A stretch of DNA of 64,000 nucleotides from DASZIT01 sp036268775 (GTDB taxonomy: Bacteria; Actinomycetota; Acidimicrobiia; Acidimicrobiales; RAAP-2): positions 98,989-162,988 of the forward strand of contig DATATM010000003.1 in the NCBI GenBank assembly GCA_036268775.1. Reading direction: 5' to 3'. Position 1 is the stretch's first letter; every line of letters begins with the position of its first letter. This document shows, in pieces, positions 56,990 to 64,000 of this stretch. A model generated the notes under the pieces. The model worked only from the letters and a program-made list of their open reading frames with translations. It was not told where the DNA came from and did no database searches. The translations under genes and the position numbers were made by a program.

Positions 56990-57973
56990 ATGGGCACCGA
57001 CCAACGCAGTGCGTCGTACACCGGGAGCCGAAGGCGAGGAAAGCGGTTCCATGCCATCGGCACCACCGTCCAGGTGGTGGTCGGCGACGGCGACCGGATC
57101 GACCAGGCCACCGACCTGGTCCGGCACCATATCGACGCCCTCGACGTCGCCGTCAGTCGATTCCGGGACGACAGTGAGTTGACCCAGCTCAACAACGCCT
57201 CCGGCCGACCCCTCCAGGTGTCGTGGCTATTCCTGGTCAGCCTGGAGGAAGCGCTGCTGGCCGCCCAGGAGACCGACGGGATCGTCGATCCCACCCTCGG
57301 CCACGCCATCGAGCTCAACGGCTTCGACACCGACTTCGTCGAGGCGGCACCACCCGGCCCCGGGCCTCGGGTTCGCTTCCAGCGGGTGCCGGGCTGGCGG
57401 CGCATCCGGCTCGACCGGGCCAACCGGACGGTGATGTTGCCGCCGGGGGTGAGGATCGACCTCGGGGCCACCGCCATTGCCGGCTGCGCCGATCGGGCGG
57501 CCCGAACGGTGGCCGCCGAAACCCGCACCGGGGTACTGGTGAACATCGGGGGCGACATCGCGGTGGCCGGCCCTCCGCCTGACGGTGGCTGGCTGGTCAG
57601 GATCACCGACCGGCACGACGCCCCCGTCGAGGCCCCCGGGGTCACCGTCGCCCTCCGGCACGGGGGGATGGCCACCTCCGGCGCTGCCTCCACCCGCTGG
57701 TCGCGAGGCGGGCTGACCCTCCATCACCTCATCGATCCGGCCACCGGCGGCCACCCGCCCCGCGGCTGGAAGACGGTCTCGGTGGCGGCCGAGTCCTGCC
57801 TGGAGGCCAGCATCGCCTCCACCGCCTCGGTCATCCAAGGACCCGGCGCCCCCCAGTGGCTCGGCGAACGGGGCCACGCCGCCCGGCTGGTCCCAACCCG
57901 GGGCACCCCGGTCACCCTGGGAGGCTGGCCCCCGGACCGGGAGCGGGCCGGCCTCGTAGCCATCGCCTCCTGA
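56990..57973 (+). CDS. ApbE family FAD:protein FMN transferase
   Basis: A 327-residue ApbE protein: 'FHAIGTTVQVVVGDGD' at the start, 'VSRFRDDSELTQLNNAS', the metal/FAD region 'RIDLGATAIAGCADRAA' and the signature 'LTLHHLIDPATGGHPPRGWK'. ApbE uses FAD to attach FMN to threonine in target proteins such as NqrC/RnfG-like or FMN-binding domains; no such target is adjacent. The canonical 'DLGGIAKGYAAD' segment lacks its lysine here, so activity may differ. No lipoprotein signal is seen. Confidence 0.83.
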   Translation: MGTDQRSASYTGSRRRGKRFHAIGTTVQVVVGDGDRIDQATDLVRHHIDALDVAVSRFRDDSELTQLNNASGRPLQVSWLFLVSLEEALLAAQETDGIVDPTLGHAIELNGFDTDFVEAAPPGPGPRVRFQRVPGWRRIRLDRANRTVMLPPGVRIDLGATAIAGCADRAARTVAAETRTGVLVNIGGDIAVAGPPPDGGWLVRITDRHDAPVEAPGVTVALRHGGMATSGAASTRWSRGGLTLHHLIDPATGGHPPRGWKTVSVAAESCLEASIASTASVIQGPGAPQWLGERGHAARLVPTRGTPVTLGGWPPDRERAGLVAIAS

Positions 57974-58093
57974 GGTGGCCGGCCGCCGGCGATTCACATC
58001 TGGTCCACAGCCAGCACTCAGCCAACCCGGCGGGAAGTCGGACACAGTGACTGCCATGATGAGCGATGACCACCTCACCGTAAGCCTCCGATC

Positions 58094-60253
58094 ATGACCA
58101 CCACCCTCGACCGGGCCGACCTCGATACCGGTTCGCCGGTTCCCCCCGAGGGGCCGGCCAGCCCACCGCAGAGCCGTCTCCGCCGGGTGATCGCCGGGAA
58201 GCCCGATGACCCGCGCTGGGTCCGGCCCACCCTCCTGCTGCTGTTGGCCTTCACCGCCCTCGGCTACCTGTGGGCGTTGGGCGATTCCGGCTGGGCCAAC
58301 TCCTTCTATTCGGCCGCGGTGCAGGCGGGGACGAAGAGCTGGAAGGCGTTCTTCTTCGGCTCCTCCGACGCCTCCAACTTCATCACCGTCGACAAGCCGC
58401 CCGCCTCCCTCTGGGTGATGGAGCTCTCCGCCCGCCTGTTCGGGGTCAACGCCTGGAGCATCCTCGTCCCCCAGGCCCTGGAAGGGGTGGCGACGGTCGG
58501 GGTCCTCTACGCCACCGTCCGGCGGTGGTTCAGTCCCGCCGCCGCCCTGCTCGCCGGGGCAGTGATGGCCATGACCCCGGTGGCGGTGCTGATGTTCCGT
58601 TTCAACAACCCCGACGCGTTGCTGGTGCTCTTGCTCACCGTCGCCGCCTATGCCACCGTGCGGGCGTTGGAACGGGCCCAGACCTCCTGGCTGGTGGTGG
58701 CCATGGCCTGCGTCGGCACCGGCTTCATCACCAAGATGCTGCAGGCGTTTGTCATCATCCCGGTGATCGGGCTGGTCTACCTGTTGTTCGCCCCCACCCC
58801 GTTGGGGCGGCGGATCCGCCAACTCCTGGCCGCCGCCGTCGCCTTGGCGGTGTCGGCCGGATGGTGGGTGGCGGCGGTGGCGCTGACGCCCGCCTCCAGC
58901 CGTCCCTACATCGGCGGCTCCCAGGACAACAACATCCTGAATCTCATCTTCGGCTACAACGGGTTCGGGCGGCTGTCCGGCAACGAGACCGGCAGCGTCG
59001 GGGGAGCCGGTGCCGCCGGCTCCCGTTGGGGGGCCACCGGCTGGAGCCGGCTGTTCGGGTCGGACATGGGCGGCCAGATCTCCTGGTTGCTGCCCGCCGC
59101 CCTGGTGCTGTTGGGGGCCGGCCTCTGGATCACCTTGCGCTCCGCCCGCACCGATCGCACCCGAGCCGCCCTCGTCCTCTGGGGAGGCTGGTTGTTGCTG
59201 ACCGGCGCCATTTTCAGCTTCGCCGCCGGCATCATCCATCCGTATTACACCGTGGCTCTGGCCCCGGCAGTTGCCGCCCTGGTCGGGATCGGGTCGGTGA
59301 TGCTGTGGCAACGCCGGAGTCAGCTCTGGGTCCGCATCGTGCTCGGCGCCACCCTGGCCCTCACCGGGGTGTGGGCCTATGTCCTGTTGCACCGCACCCC
59401 GAACTGGCTGCCGGGTCTCCGGGTCATTGTCCTGTTGGCCGGCATCGGTATCGGCCTGGTGATCGCCATCGCTCCTCGCCTGCGCGGTCGGATCGCTGCC
59501 GCGGTGGTGGCGGTGGGGCTGATCTCGGCCTCGCTCGGCCCAGCCGCCTACGCCATCGACACCATCGTCACCCCCCATTCGGGAGCCATCCCGGCGGCCG
59601 GCCCGGCCACCGCGGGAGGCTTCGGGGGGCCGGGCGGAGGTGGACCCGGCGGGTTCGCCGGGCGTCCCGGCGCCGGTGCGGCCGGCGGTCTCGGGCCCCG
59701 ACCCGGTGGGGCGGGTGGCTTTCCCGGCGGCGCCGGGGGGGCTCCGCCCGGCGCCGGAGCCGGAGCTGCCGGTGGGTTCCGACGTGGCTTGGGAGGCGCC
59801 AATCCCGGTGGGGGTGCAGCCTTTGGAGGTGGTGGAGGCGGCGCCGGTGGCCTCGGCGGCATCCTCAACGCCAGTACTCCCGGACAGGCGCTGGTGACGG
59901 CGCTGGAGAAGGACGCCGGTCAGTACACCTGGGCGGCGGCCACCGTCAGTTCGAACTCCGCCTCCGGCTACCAGCTGGCCACCGGGGATCCGGTCATGGC
60001 CATCGGGGGATTCAACGGCACCGACCCGGCTCCCACCCTGGCCCAGTTCGAGCAATACGTGCAGCAAGGCAAGATCCACTACTTCATCGCCGGAGGCCGG
60101 GGTGGCGCCGGGGGTGGCAGCACTGCGACCGCCGACGCCGCCTCCCAGATCACCAGCTGGGTGGAGAGTCACTTCACTGCCCAGACGGTTTCCGGTCAGA
60201 CCATCTACAACCTCACCCAACCCACCTCCACCACCGGGCTGTCGACGGGATGA
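58094..60253 (+). CDS. GT39/ArnT-like membrane glycosyltransferase with Gly-rich insert
   Basis: A 719-residue GT-C protein with about eleven to twelve membrane segments. The first extracellular loop carries 'GWANSFYSAAVQAGTKSW' and 'FITVDKPPASLWVMELSA', the DKPP signature of actinobacterial PMT/ArnT-like transferases that use polyprenyl-phosphate sugars. After the last helix comes a Gly/Pro-rich region (about residues 500-590, mostly GGxGGxPGG) and a compact soluble domain ('ALEKDAGQYTWAAATVSSNS', 'FEQYVQQGKIHYFIAGG'). It lies 120 bp after ApbE. Confidence 0.87.
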   Translation: MTTTLDRADLDTGSPVPPEGPASPPQSRLRRVIAGKPDDPRWVRPTLLLLLAFTALGYLWALGDSGWANSFYSAAVQAGTKSWKAFFFGSSDASNFITVDKPPASLWVMELSARLFGVNAWSILVPQALEGVATVGVLYATVRRWFSPAAALLAGAVMAMTPVAVLMFRFNNPDALLVLLLTVAAYATVRALERAQTSWLVVAMACVGTGFITKMLQAFVIIPVIGLVYLLFAPTPLGRRIRQLLAAAVALAVSAGWWVAAVALTPASSRPYIGGSQDNNILNLIFGYNGFGRLSGNETGSVGGAGAAGSRWGATGWSRLFGSDMGGQISWLLPAALVLLGAGLWITLRSARTDRTRAALVLWGGWLLLTGAIFSFAAGIIHPYYTVALAPAVAALVGIGSVMLWQRRSQLWVRIVLGATLALTGVWAYVLLHRTPNWLPGLRVIVLLAGIGIGLVIAIAPRLRGRIAAAVVAVGLISASLGPAAYAIDTIVTPHSGAIPAAGPATAGGFGGPGGGGPGGFAGRPGAGAAGGLGPRPGGAGGFPGGAGGAPPGAGAGAAGGFRRGLGGANPGGGAAFGGGGGGAGGLGGILNASTPGQALVTALEKDAGQYTWAAATVSSNSASGYQLATGDPVMAIGGFNGTDPAPTLAQFEQYVQQGKIHYFIAGGRGGAGGGSTATADAASQITSWVESHFTAQTVSGQTIYNLTQPTSTTGLSTG

Positions 60254-60281
60254 CCCGGGAAGTCGGGGCGATCAACGAGGG

Positions 60282-60578
60282 TCAGGGATGGGAGGGGGAC
60301 GGCGGGGCCCCGGGCACCTCGAAGAAGAGATCGTCGGGGTAGCACCACCACCAGTCCTCCCCGGGTTCGTAGGAACGGATGATCGGGTGGTCGTGGTTGG
60401 CGTTGTAGTGGGCGGTGGCGTGGCGATTGGGTGACTGGTCACAGCACCCGATGTGACCGCAGCGCATGCACATCCGCAGGTGCACCCACTCGCCGCCGAT
60501 GCGCAGGCAGTCCTCGCAGCCCCAGCTGGACGGTTCCACGTCTTCCACCGTGTCCAGATGGGAGCAGGTCTCGGCCAT
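60282..60578 (-). CDS. UBP-type zinc finger protein
   Basis: A 98-residue protein that is essentially one ZnF-UBP domain: 'CSHLDTVEDVEPSSWGCEDC', 'WVHLRMCMRCGHIGCCDQSP', 'HATAHYNANHDHPIIRSYEP' and 'WWWCYPDD'. The Cys/His set can bind two or three zinc ions, as in the finger that recognises the C-terminus of ubiquitin in eukaryotic deubiquitinases; free-standing bacterial versions exist in Actinobacteria, role unknown. It follows the DUF5996 gene by 3 bp, so the two are probably co-transcribed. Confidence 0.85.
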   Translation of the reverse strand: MAETCSHLDTVEDVEPSSWGCEDCLRIGGEWVHLRMCMRCGHIGCCDQSPNRHATAHYNANHDHPIIRSYEPGEDWWWCYPDDLFFEVPGAPPSPSHP

Positions 60579-60581
60579 GGC

Positions 60582-61511
60582 TCAGCTCCGCACTTCCAGA
60601 GCCGCCCGGTCCCAACCGGCCAGTTCGGCGGCGGCGGTGTAGGTGCTCTGGAGGAAGCTGAGCAGCAATCCCTCCGGGTCGTCGGCGGTCCGCACCGCCT
60701 GGTAGGGGAGGAGGAACTCACCGAACTCCTTGTCGAAGTAGGCCGGTCCCGGCTCCACCGCCCACTCGGCGAATCCGTCGGGGGTCGGGTAGGCGTAGGC
60801 GTAGAAGGAGCCCTCGGCGCTGCCGCCGGGCCAGTAGCCGCAGCTGCTGACCTCGTGGCTGTAGGCGAGCTCCTGCACCCAGTCGGCGCAGTTCGGCACC
60901 CCGCCCGGATGCTTGGGCGCCGGCCGGCCGGAGAACCGGGTGAGGGCCAGGTCGAAACCACCCCAGAAGAAGTGGATGGGGCTGACCTTCCCCACGAACC
61001 GGCCACGGAATATCTCCATCACCCGATGGGACTGCACCAGGGCCAACCAGAAACGGTTCATGGCGTCGGCGTCATAGGCGCGGTGGACGGTGTCCTGGTC
61101 GAAGGGAATGGCTTCGGGCAGCTCTTGCGGCCGGGTCCAGATCTTCACCTCGACCCCGAGATCGCCGAGGGCGGCCATGGTCGCCTGGTAGAAGTCGGCA
61201 ACTGTTCGTGGCTCCAGGGCGACCTCGCGCACCTCCCCATCGGTGGTCCGGATGACCAGCCGGTGGTCAATGAAGTCGAACTCGATCTCGATGCCCCGCT
61301 CGCCGACATGCATCAGCGAGGTGGTGAGTCCCCGGGAGGACACGTAGAAGGTGACCTGCCACCAGTGGTTGATCATCGGCTCGAGGGCCATGCGGATCTT
61401 GCCGACCACCTGGGACCACATGTGGACGGTGACCCGGGTGTCCTCCCAGTCGGCCAGGGTCAGCTCCGGCCAGGCGAAGGCAGGGTCCACCTCCGGGCTC
61501 GACGGGCTCAC
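60582..61511 (-). CDS. DUF5996 family protein
   Basis: A 309-residue soluble protein with the DUF5996 pattern 'MWSQVVGKIRMALEPMINHW', 'FYVSSRGLTTSLMHVGERGI', 'SPIHFFWGGFDLALTRFSGR' and 'AYPTPDGFAEWAVEPGPAYF'. It is conserved in many bacteria; function unknown. The GTG start overlaps the stop of the DUF2630 gene (GTGA). A DUF2630-DUF5996-UBP finger operon seems likely. Confidence 0.83.
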   Translation of the reverse strand: MSPSSPEVDPAFAWPELTLADWEDTRVTVHMWSQVVGKIRMALEPMINHWWQVTFYVSSRGLTTSLMHVGERGIEIEFDFIDHRLVIRTTDGEVREVALEPRTVADFYQATMAALGDLGVEVKIWTRPQELPEAIPFDQDTVHRAYDADAMNRFWLALVQSHRVMEIFRGRFVGKVSPIHFFWGGFDLALTRFSGRPAPKHPGGVPNCADWVQELAYSHEVSSCGYWPGGSAEGSFYAYAYPTPDGFAEWAVEPGPAYFDKEFGEFLLPYQAVRTADDPEGLLLSFLQSTYTAAAELAGWDRAALEVRS

Positions 61512-61750
61512 TGCAGGTAGCCCTCGACGACCCCTTCCGGACGGACTTCCGCCTCATCAGGGTTCTCTCCGGCCGACCGGCGGGCCCGGCGTTGCCGGAG
61601 CAGGTCGTAGCACTCGTCGAGGGCCACCTCGACGTCGTGGAGCCGCTTCAACTCCTCCTCGGACAAGCCGTCACCGGTATGGGAGCGCTCGAGCTGGTGT
61701 TCCTCGTCCGCCAACTTGCTGATCCGGTGCACGATCTCGGCATCGTCCAT
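61508..61750 (-). CDS. DUF2630 family protein
   Basis: An 80-residue helical protein: 'MDDAEIVHRISKLADEEHQL', 'LSEEELKRLHDVEVALDECY' and 'DLLRQRRARRSAGENPDEAE', which match the actinobacterial DUF2630 family in length and sequence. AGGAGGTG precedes the ATG at 61750. Function unknown; overlaps the next gene by 4 nt. Confidence 0.87.
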   Translation of the reverse strand: MDDAEIVHRISKLADEEHQLERSHTGDGLSEEELKRLHDVEVALDECYDLLRQRRARRSAGENPDEAEVRPEGVVEGYLQ

Positions 61751-62028
61751 GGGGGCACCTCCTCTTCCTCGACCCATTATGCCGTTGGGTCGTCGGTTAC
61801 GCGCTCGGCGTCGACGGTCGTGGGTGGCGGCGACCCGGGACCGGCCTCCACGCCGACCATCGAAATGGAGGTGCCGCCGACGGTGCGAATGGTCGCCGGG
61901 GCCGCGAAAGTGCCCTGGTCAGGCGGGTGTCGTCGGCGAACTCCGACTCCCCGCGGAAGCGGGTGCTTGATCCCGCCTGGCGAGGTACTTTTTGAGGAGC
62001 ACCCGACAGCGCGAACGAGGAGGGGAAC

Positions 62029-62892
62029 ATGATCAAGCCAGGGGACCGCGATGCCACCGGCAACCCGCCGGGTGCGGGGGTCACCCCAGTCCGGATCGGA
62101 TCACCACAGACTGCCCGCCGAGCCTGGCTGGGAGCGGTGATGGCAGTGATGATCGGTCTCGGCTCTCTCCTCACCTTCGGCCCGTCCGCCGCCGCGGCGC
62201 CGGGAGGTAGTCAGGCGCCCCAACCGAGAATTCTGGGCCCGGGGAACGGCTACTGGCTGGTCGCTTCCGACGGGGGCATCTTCTCCTTCGGCGGATCCCA
62301 GTTCTTCGGATCGACCGGCGGGATGAAGCTGAACAAGCCCATCGTGGGCATGGCCGAAACCCCCGATGCCCTCGGCTACTGGCTGGTCGCCTCCGACGGC
62401 GGCATCTTCGCCTATGGCGACGCCGGCTTCTACGGCAGCACGGGCAGCATCCGGCTGAACAAACCGGTGATCGGCATGGTGCCCACCCATGACGGCCTGG
62501 GCTACTGGCTCATCGCGTCCGACGGCGGCGTCTTCGCCTTCGGGGACGCCGGATTCTTCGGCTCGCTGGGGGGCGCGCCACCCTCCACGGCACTCGTGGG
62601 TGTGGCCCCGACGCCGAACGGGGGCGGGTACTGGGTGCTCGGTGCCAACGGCACCGTCTACAGCTTCGGCAATTCGCCACAGGTCGGCATCTCGGGCGCC
62701 TCCCCCGGCCTCGGCGCCATGAAGGGCCCGATGACCGGGTTGATCCCGGACTTCAGCGGGCAGGGCTTCGACGCGGTGAACGGCAGCGGCCAGGCCTTTG
62801 CCTACGGCGATGCGCCCTACTTCGGCGACGTCACCACCGCCGTGAAGAACTACTCAGGCCATGCCGTGGGGATCGCCGACACTCCCGGCTGA
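62029..62892 (+). CDS. Secreted GYW-repeat protein
   Basis: A 287-residue protein. A signal/membrane segment lies at residues 31-57, ending SAAAAPGG. It is followed by four to five 'GYWLVASDGGIFxFGxxxFFGSTGxM' repeats (about 73-215), each with 'xPxVGMAxTPDA', and two degenerate copies up to the end. Unlike the protein at 27154-28542 it carries no hydrolase domain. It may be a cell-surface or matrix protein. GAGGAGGGG precedes the ATG. Its last 39 bp overlap the convergent HAD gene. Confidence 0.83.
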   Translation: MIKPGDRDATGNPPGAGVTPVRIGSPQTARRAWLGAVMAVMIGLGSLLTFGPSAAAAPGGSQAPQPRILGPGNGYWLVASDGGIFSFGGSQFFGSTGGMKLNKPIVGMAETPDALGYWLVASDGGIFAYGDAGFYGSTGSIRLNKPVIGMVPTHDGLGYWLIASDGGVFAFGDAGFFGSLGGAPPSTALVGVAPTPNGGGYWVLGANGTVYSFGNSPQVGISGASPGLGAMKGPMTGLIPDFSGQGFDAVNGSGQAFAYGDAPYFGDVTTAVKNYSGHAVGIADTPG

Positions 62893-63615
62893 GGCGGCAA
62901 CCTCGGAGAGCCGGGGGAAGCGGCGCAGTCGTCCGAGGGGTCCCAGCCGCCCGGCGTCGACACCGTGGTCCGCCGCGTTGAGCAGACGCAGATCACCGCG
63001 GCTGTTGCCGTAGGCCCACAGCACCGGGTGCTCGCCACCGTTGTTCGACAGAAGGCCACGCGAGCGAAGGTGGACGATCAGCCGGGCGTACTTCTCCGCT
63101 CCCCGGCAATTCTTGCCCTCGTACCCACCGGTCAAGATGCCGCCGCCGCCCACGGCCAGGCGGGTCGCCACGACGCCGTCGACGCCGAGCTCCTCGCCAG
63201 CGGGGCTGACGTAGCACTCGGGTGATGCCGACACGATCACGGTGTAGTGACCCTTGCGGCGATGCCACTCCAGGCGTCGGCGCGTGTCGTCGCGCAGATG
63301 GCGCTCGAGGTGGCGGCGGGCGAAGACGGCCGAGCGGCGATCGAGTTCCTGGACGGCGAGGCCACCGAGGAGGCGGTGGAAGAGCTTTTCCTTGATGTCG
63401 TCCGCCGCCGTACCGCCGGCGACGGCCGCCCGGAGGAGGCCGGGCGAGAGGCGGATCGTGGCGCGCAGGACCGGCAGGAGCCCACGCAGGCTGATCAGGA
63501 ACGGGAAGGCGCTGCCGGCGTCGGTGAGTGTGCCGTCGAAGTCGAAGGCGGCGACGGTCGGGCGACCGGGTGGACGCTGCCCGTCGGTGGCGTCGTCAGT
63601 CGAGCGCAGCGCCAC
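62854..63615 (-). CDS. HAD-IB family phosphatase
   Basis: About 253 residues. HAD motif I is 'AAFDFDGTLTDAGSAF', motif II the Ser in 'YTVIVSASPECYV', motif III the Lys region 'GGYEGKNCRGAEKYARL' and motif IV 'AYGNSRGDLRLLNAAD'. The helical cap is of the HAD-IB (SerB/PSP-like, CicA) type. Substrate is a phosphomonoester, not identifiable further. The GTG at 63615 is used; it overlaps the end of the upstream enoyl-CoA hydratase gene by 20 bp. Confidence 0.83.
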   Translation of the reverse strand: MALRSTDDATDGQRPPGRPTVAAFDFDGTLTDAGSAFPFLISLRGLLPVLRATIRLSPGLLRAAVAGGTAADDIKEKLFHRLLGGLAVQELDRRSAVFARRHLERHLRDDTRRRLEWHRRKGHYTVIVSASPECYVSPAGEELGVDGVVATRLAVGGGGILTGGYEGKNCRGAEKYARLIVHLRSRGLLSNNGGEHPVLWAYGNSRGDLRLLNAADHGVDAGRLGPLGRLRRFPRLSEVAASAGSVGDPHGMA

Positions 63616-64000
63616 GACGGCCGGCACCTCCCGCGAAGCGCAGCGCGCCCTGGAGCGTCTCCCCGCTGCTGACGACCTCACGGCCGCGACGGGCCTCGCC
63701 CACGGCGGCCTCCTCCTCGGTGCGGCCCCACTGCTCGAGCGCGCTCATGCGGTCCGAGCGCAGGCAGGTCTGCGGCAACGCGGCGAGCTCGTGCGCCAGC
63801 GCCACGGCGGCGGCCCGGGACTCGCCGGGGCCGACGACGCGGTTGGCCAGCCCCATGGTGAGCGCCTCGGGGGCCGTCACGGCGCGCCCGGTCAGGATCA
63901 GGTCCATGGCCCGCCCGTGCCCGACGATCCGGGGGAGCCGCACCGTGCCGAGGTCGCACAGCGGGACCCCGAACCGCCGGCAGAACACCCCGAAGACGGC
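63596..64000 (-). CDS. Enoyl-CoA hydratase/isomerase family protein (5' truncated by window edge)
   Basis: The last 134 residues of a crotonase-fold protein that continues beyond the right edge. Visible family features are 'CRRFGVPLCDLGTVRLPRIV', 'GRAMDLILTGRAVTAPEALT' with 'MGLANRVVGPGE', and the C-terminal helices 'LPQTCLRSDRMSALEQW'. The oxyanion-hole and first catalytic residues lie outside the window. The end overlaps the HAD-IB gene by 20 bp, suggesting co-transcription. Confidence 0.85.
   Translation of the reverse strand, partial: AVFGVFCRRFGVPLCDLGTVRLPRIVGHGRAMDLILTGRAVTAPEALTMGLANRVVGPGESRAAAVALAHELAALPQTCLRSDRMSALEQWGRTEEEAAVGEARRGREVVSSGETLQGALRFAGGAGRRGAALD

Noticed and set aside
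57227..60220. Open frame of nearly 1000 codons antisense to ApbE and GT39
   Set aside because: A shadow of the two real genes; no family resemblance and extreme Gly/Gln/His content.
61751..62028. c-di-AMP (ydaO-type) riboswitch upstream of the GYW-repeat gene
   Set aside because: Such riboswitches often precede actinobacterial wall hydrolase genes, but the conserved core motifs are not visible in this 278-bp region, and the protein has no hydrolase domain.
1..64000. CRISPR array, tRNA, rRNA, insertion sequences or prophage
   Set aside because: I looked for regularly spaced repeats, T-loop (GTTCGA-type) motifs outside genes, transposase or integrase proteins and terminal inverted repeats, and found none that hold up.

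Overview
The window is high-GC, densely coded bacterial DNA with many GTG starts and 1-8 nt gene overlaps. It suggests an actinobacterium, most likely of the class Acidimicrobiia. Supporting signs are three secreted proteins built from 'GYWLVAxDGGIFxFGDA' repeats, F420-type oxidoreductases (LLM and PPOX classes), mycothiol-dependent maleylpyruvate isomerase-fold proteins, and conserved actinobacterial small families (DUF2630, DUF5996, the 'HNWWDWYAAY' protein). The lineage is inferred from protein content only. No rRNA, tRNA, transposase, integrase or CRISPR array was seen.

Layout. 1-6.9 kb: the tail of a GYW-repeat protein, a DUF1345 membrane protein, catalase, a ribbon-helix-helix regulator coupled to a FUSC transporter, a DMT transporter and DoxX. 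6.9-15.6 kb is a transport and metal-homeostasis block: a TetR-MFS pair; an NRAMP-related transporter with altered metal-site residues coupled to a soluble MgtE-N/CBS protein; a CzrA-like zinc sensor with a CDF exporter; and an arsenic locus (arsR divergent from arsI-aquaporin-arsC) with no dedicated arsenite pump. 15.6-20 kb: a small HTH protein, then a two-component system divergent from an ABC exporter. 20-27.2 kb: small enzymes (hydrolases, VOC proteins, a methyltransferase), a SnoaL-tailed ECF sigma factor with a STAS protein, and a TetR gene divergent from two mycothiol-type enzymes. 27.2-32.3 kb: a GYW-repeat/CHAP secreted hydrolase, a MarR-ABC exporter operon, a limonene-epoxide-hydrolase-like protein and a PPOX protein.

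32.2-34 kb: a DNA methyltransferase fused to a C-terminal domain that resembles a degenerate YraN/PD-(D/E)XK nuclease. 34-49.4 kb is the most distinctive region. An ECF sigma factor and a kinase-like protein lacking every catalytic residue precede a tightly overlapping exopolysaccharide operon: GT2, GT4, polysaccharide pyruvyl transferase, a fused flippase/GT-C protein, a cellulose-synthase-like GT2 and a GH8 glycanase. A 1365-residue secreted beta-helix/Ig-like surface protein converges on it. Together these look like a system for making, exporting and trimming a decorated, possibly cellulose-like polysaccharide, with an adjacent adhesin.

49.7-64 kb: NTF2/SnoaL and VOC proteins (one VOC gene frameshifted at its 3' end), an F420-dependent LLM enzyme, an ankyrin protein, an ArsR regulator followed by three SRPBCC proteins, a coiled-coil protein, ApbE and a GT39 transferase, a UBP zinc finger with DUF5996 and DUF2630 proteins, a third GYW-repeat protein, a HAD-IB phosphatase and a truncated enoyl-CoA hydratase.

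Several regulators have clear palindromes at or near their own start codons, which makes the regulatory logic of this window unusually readable.
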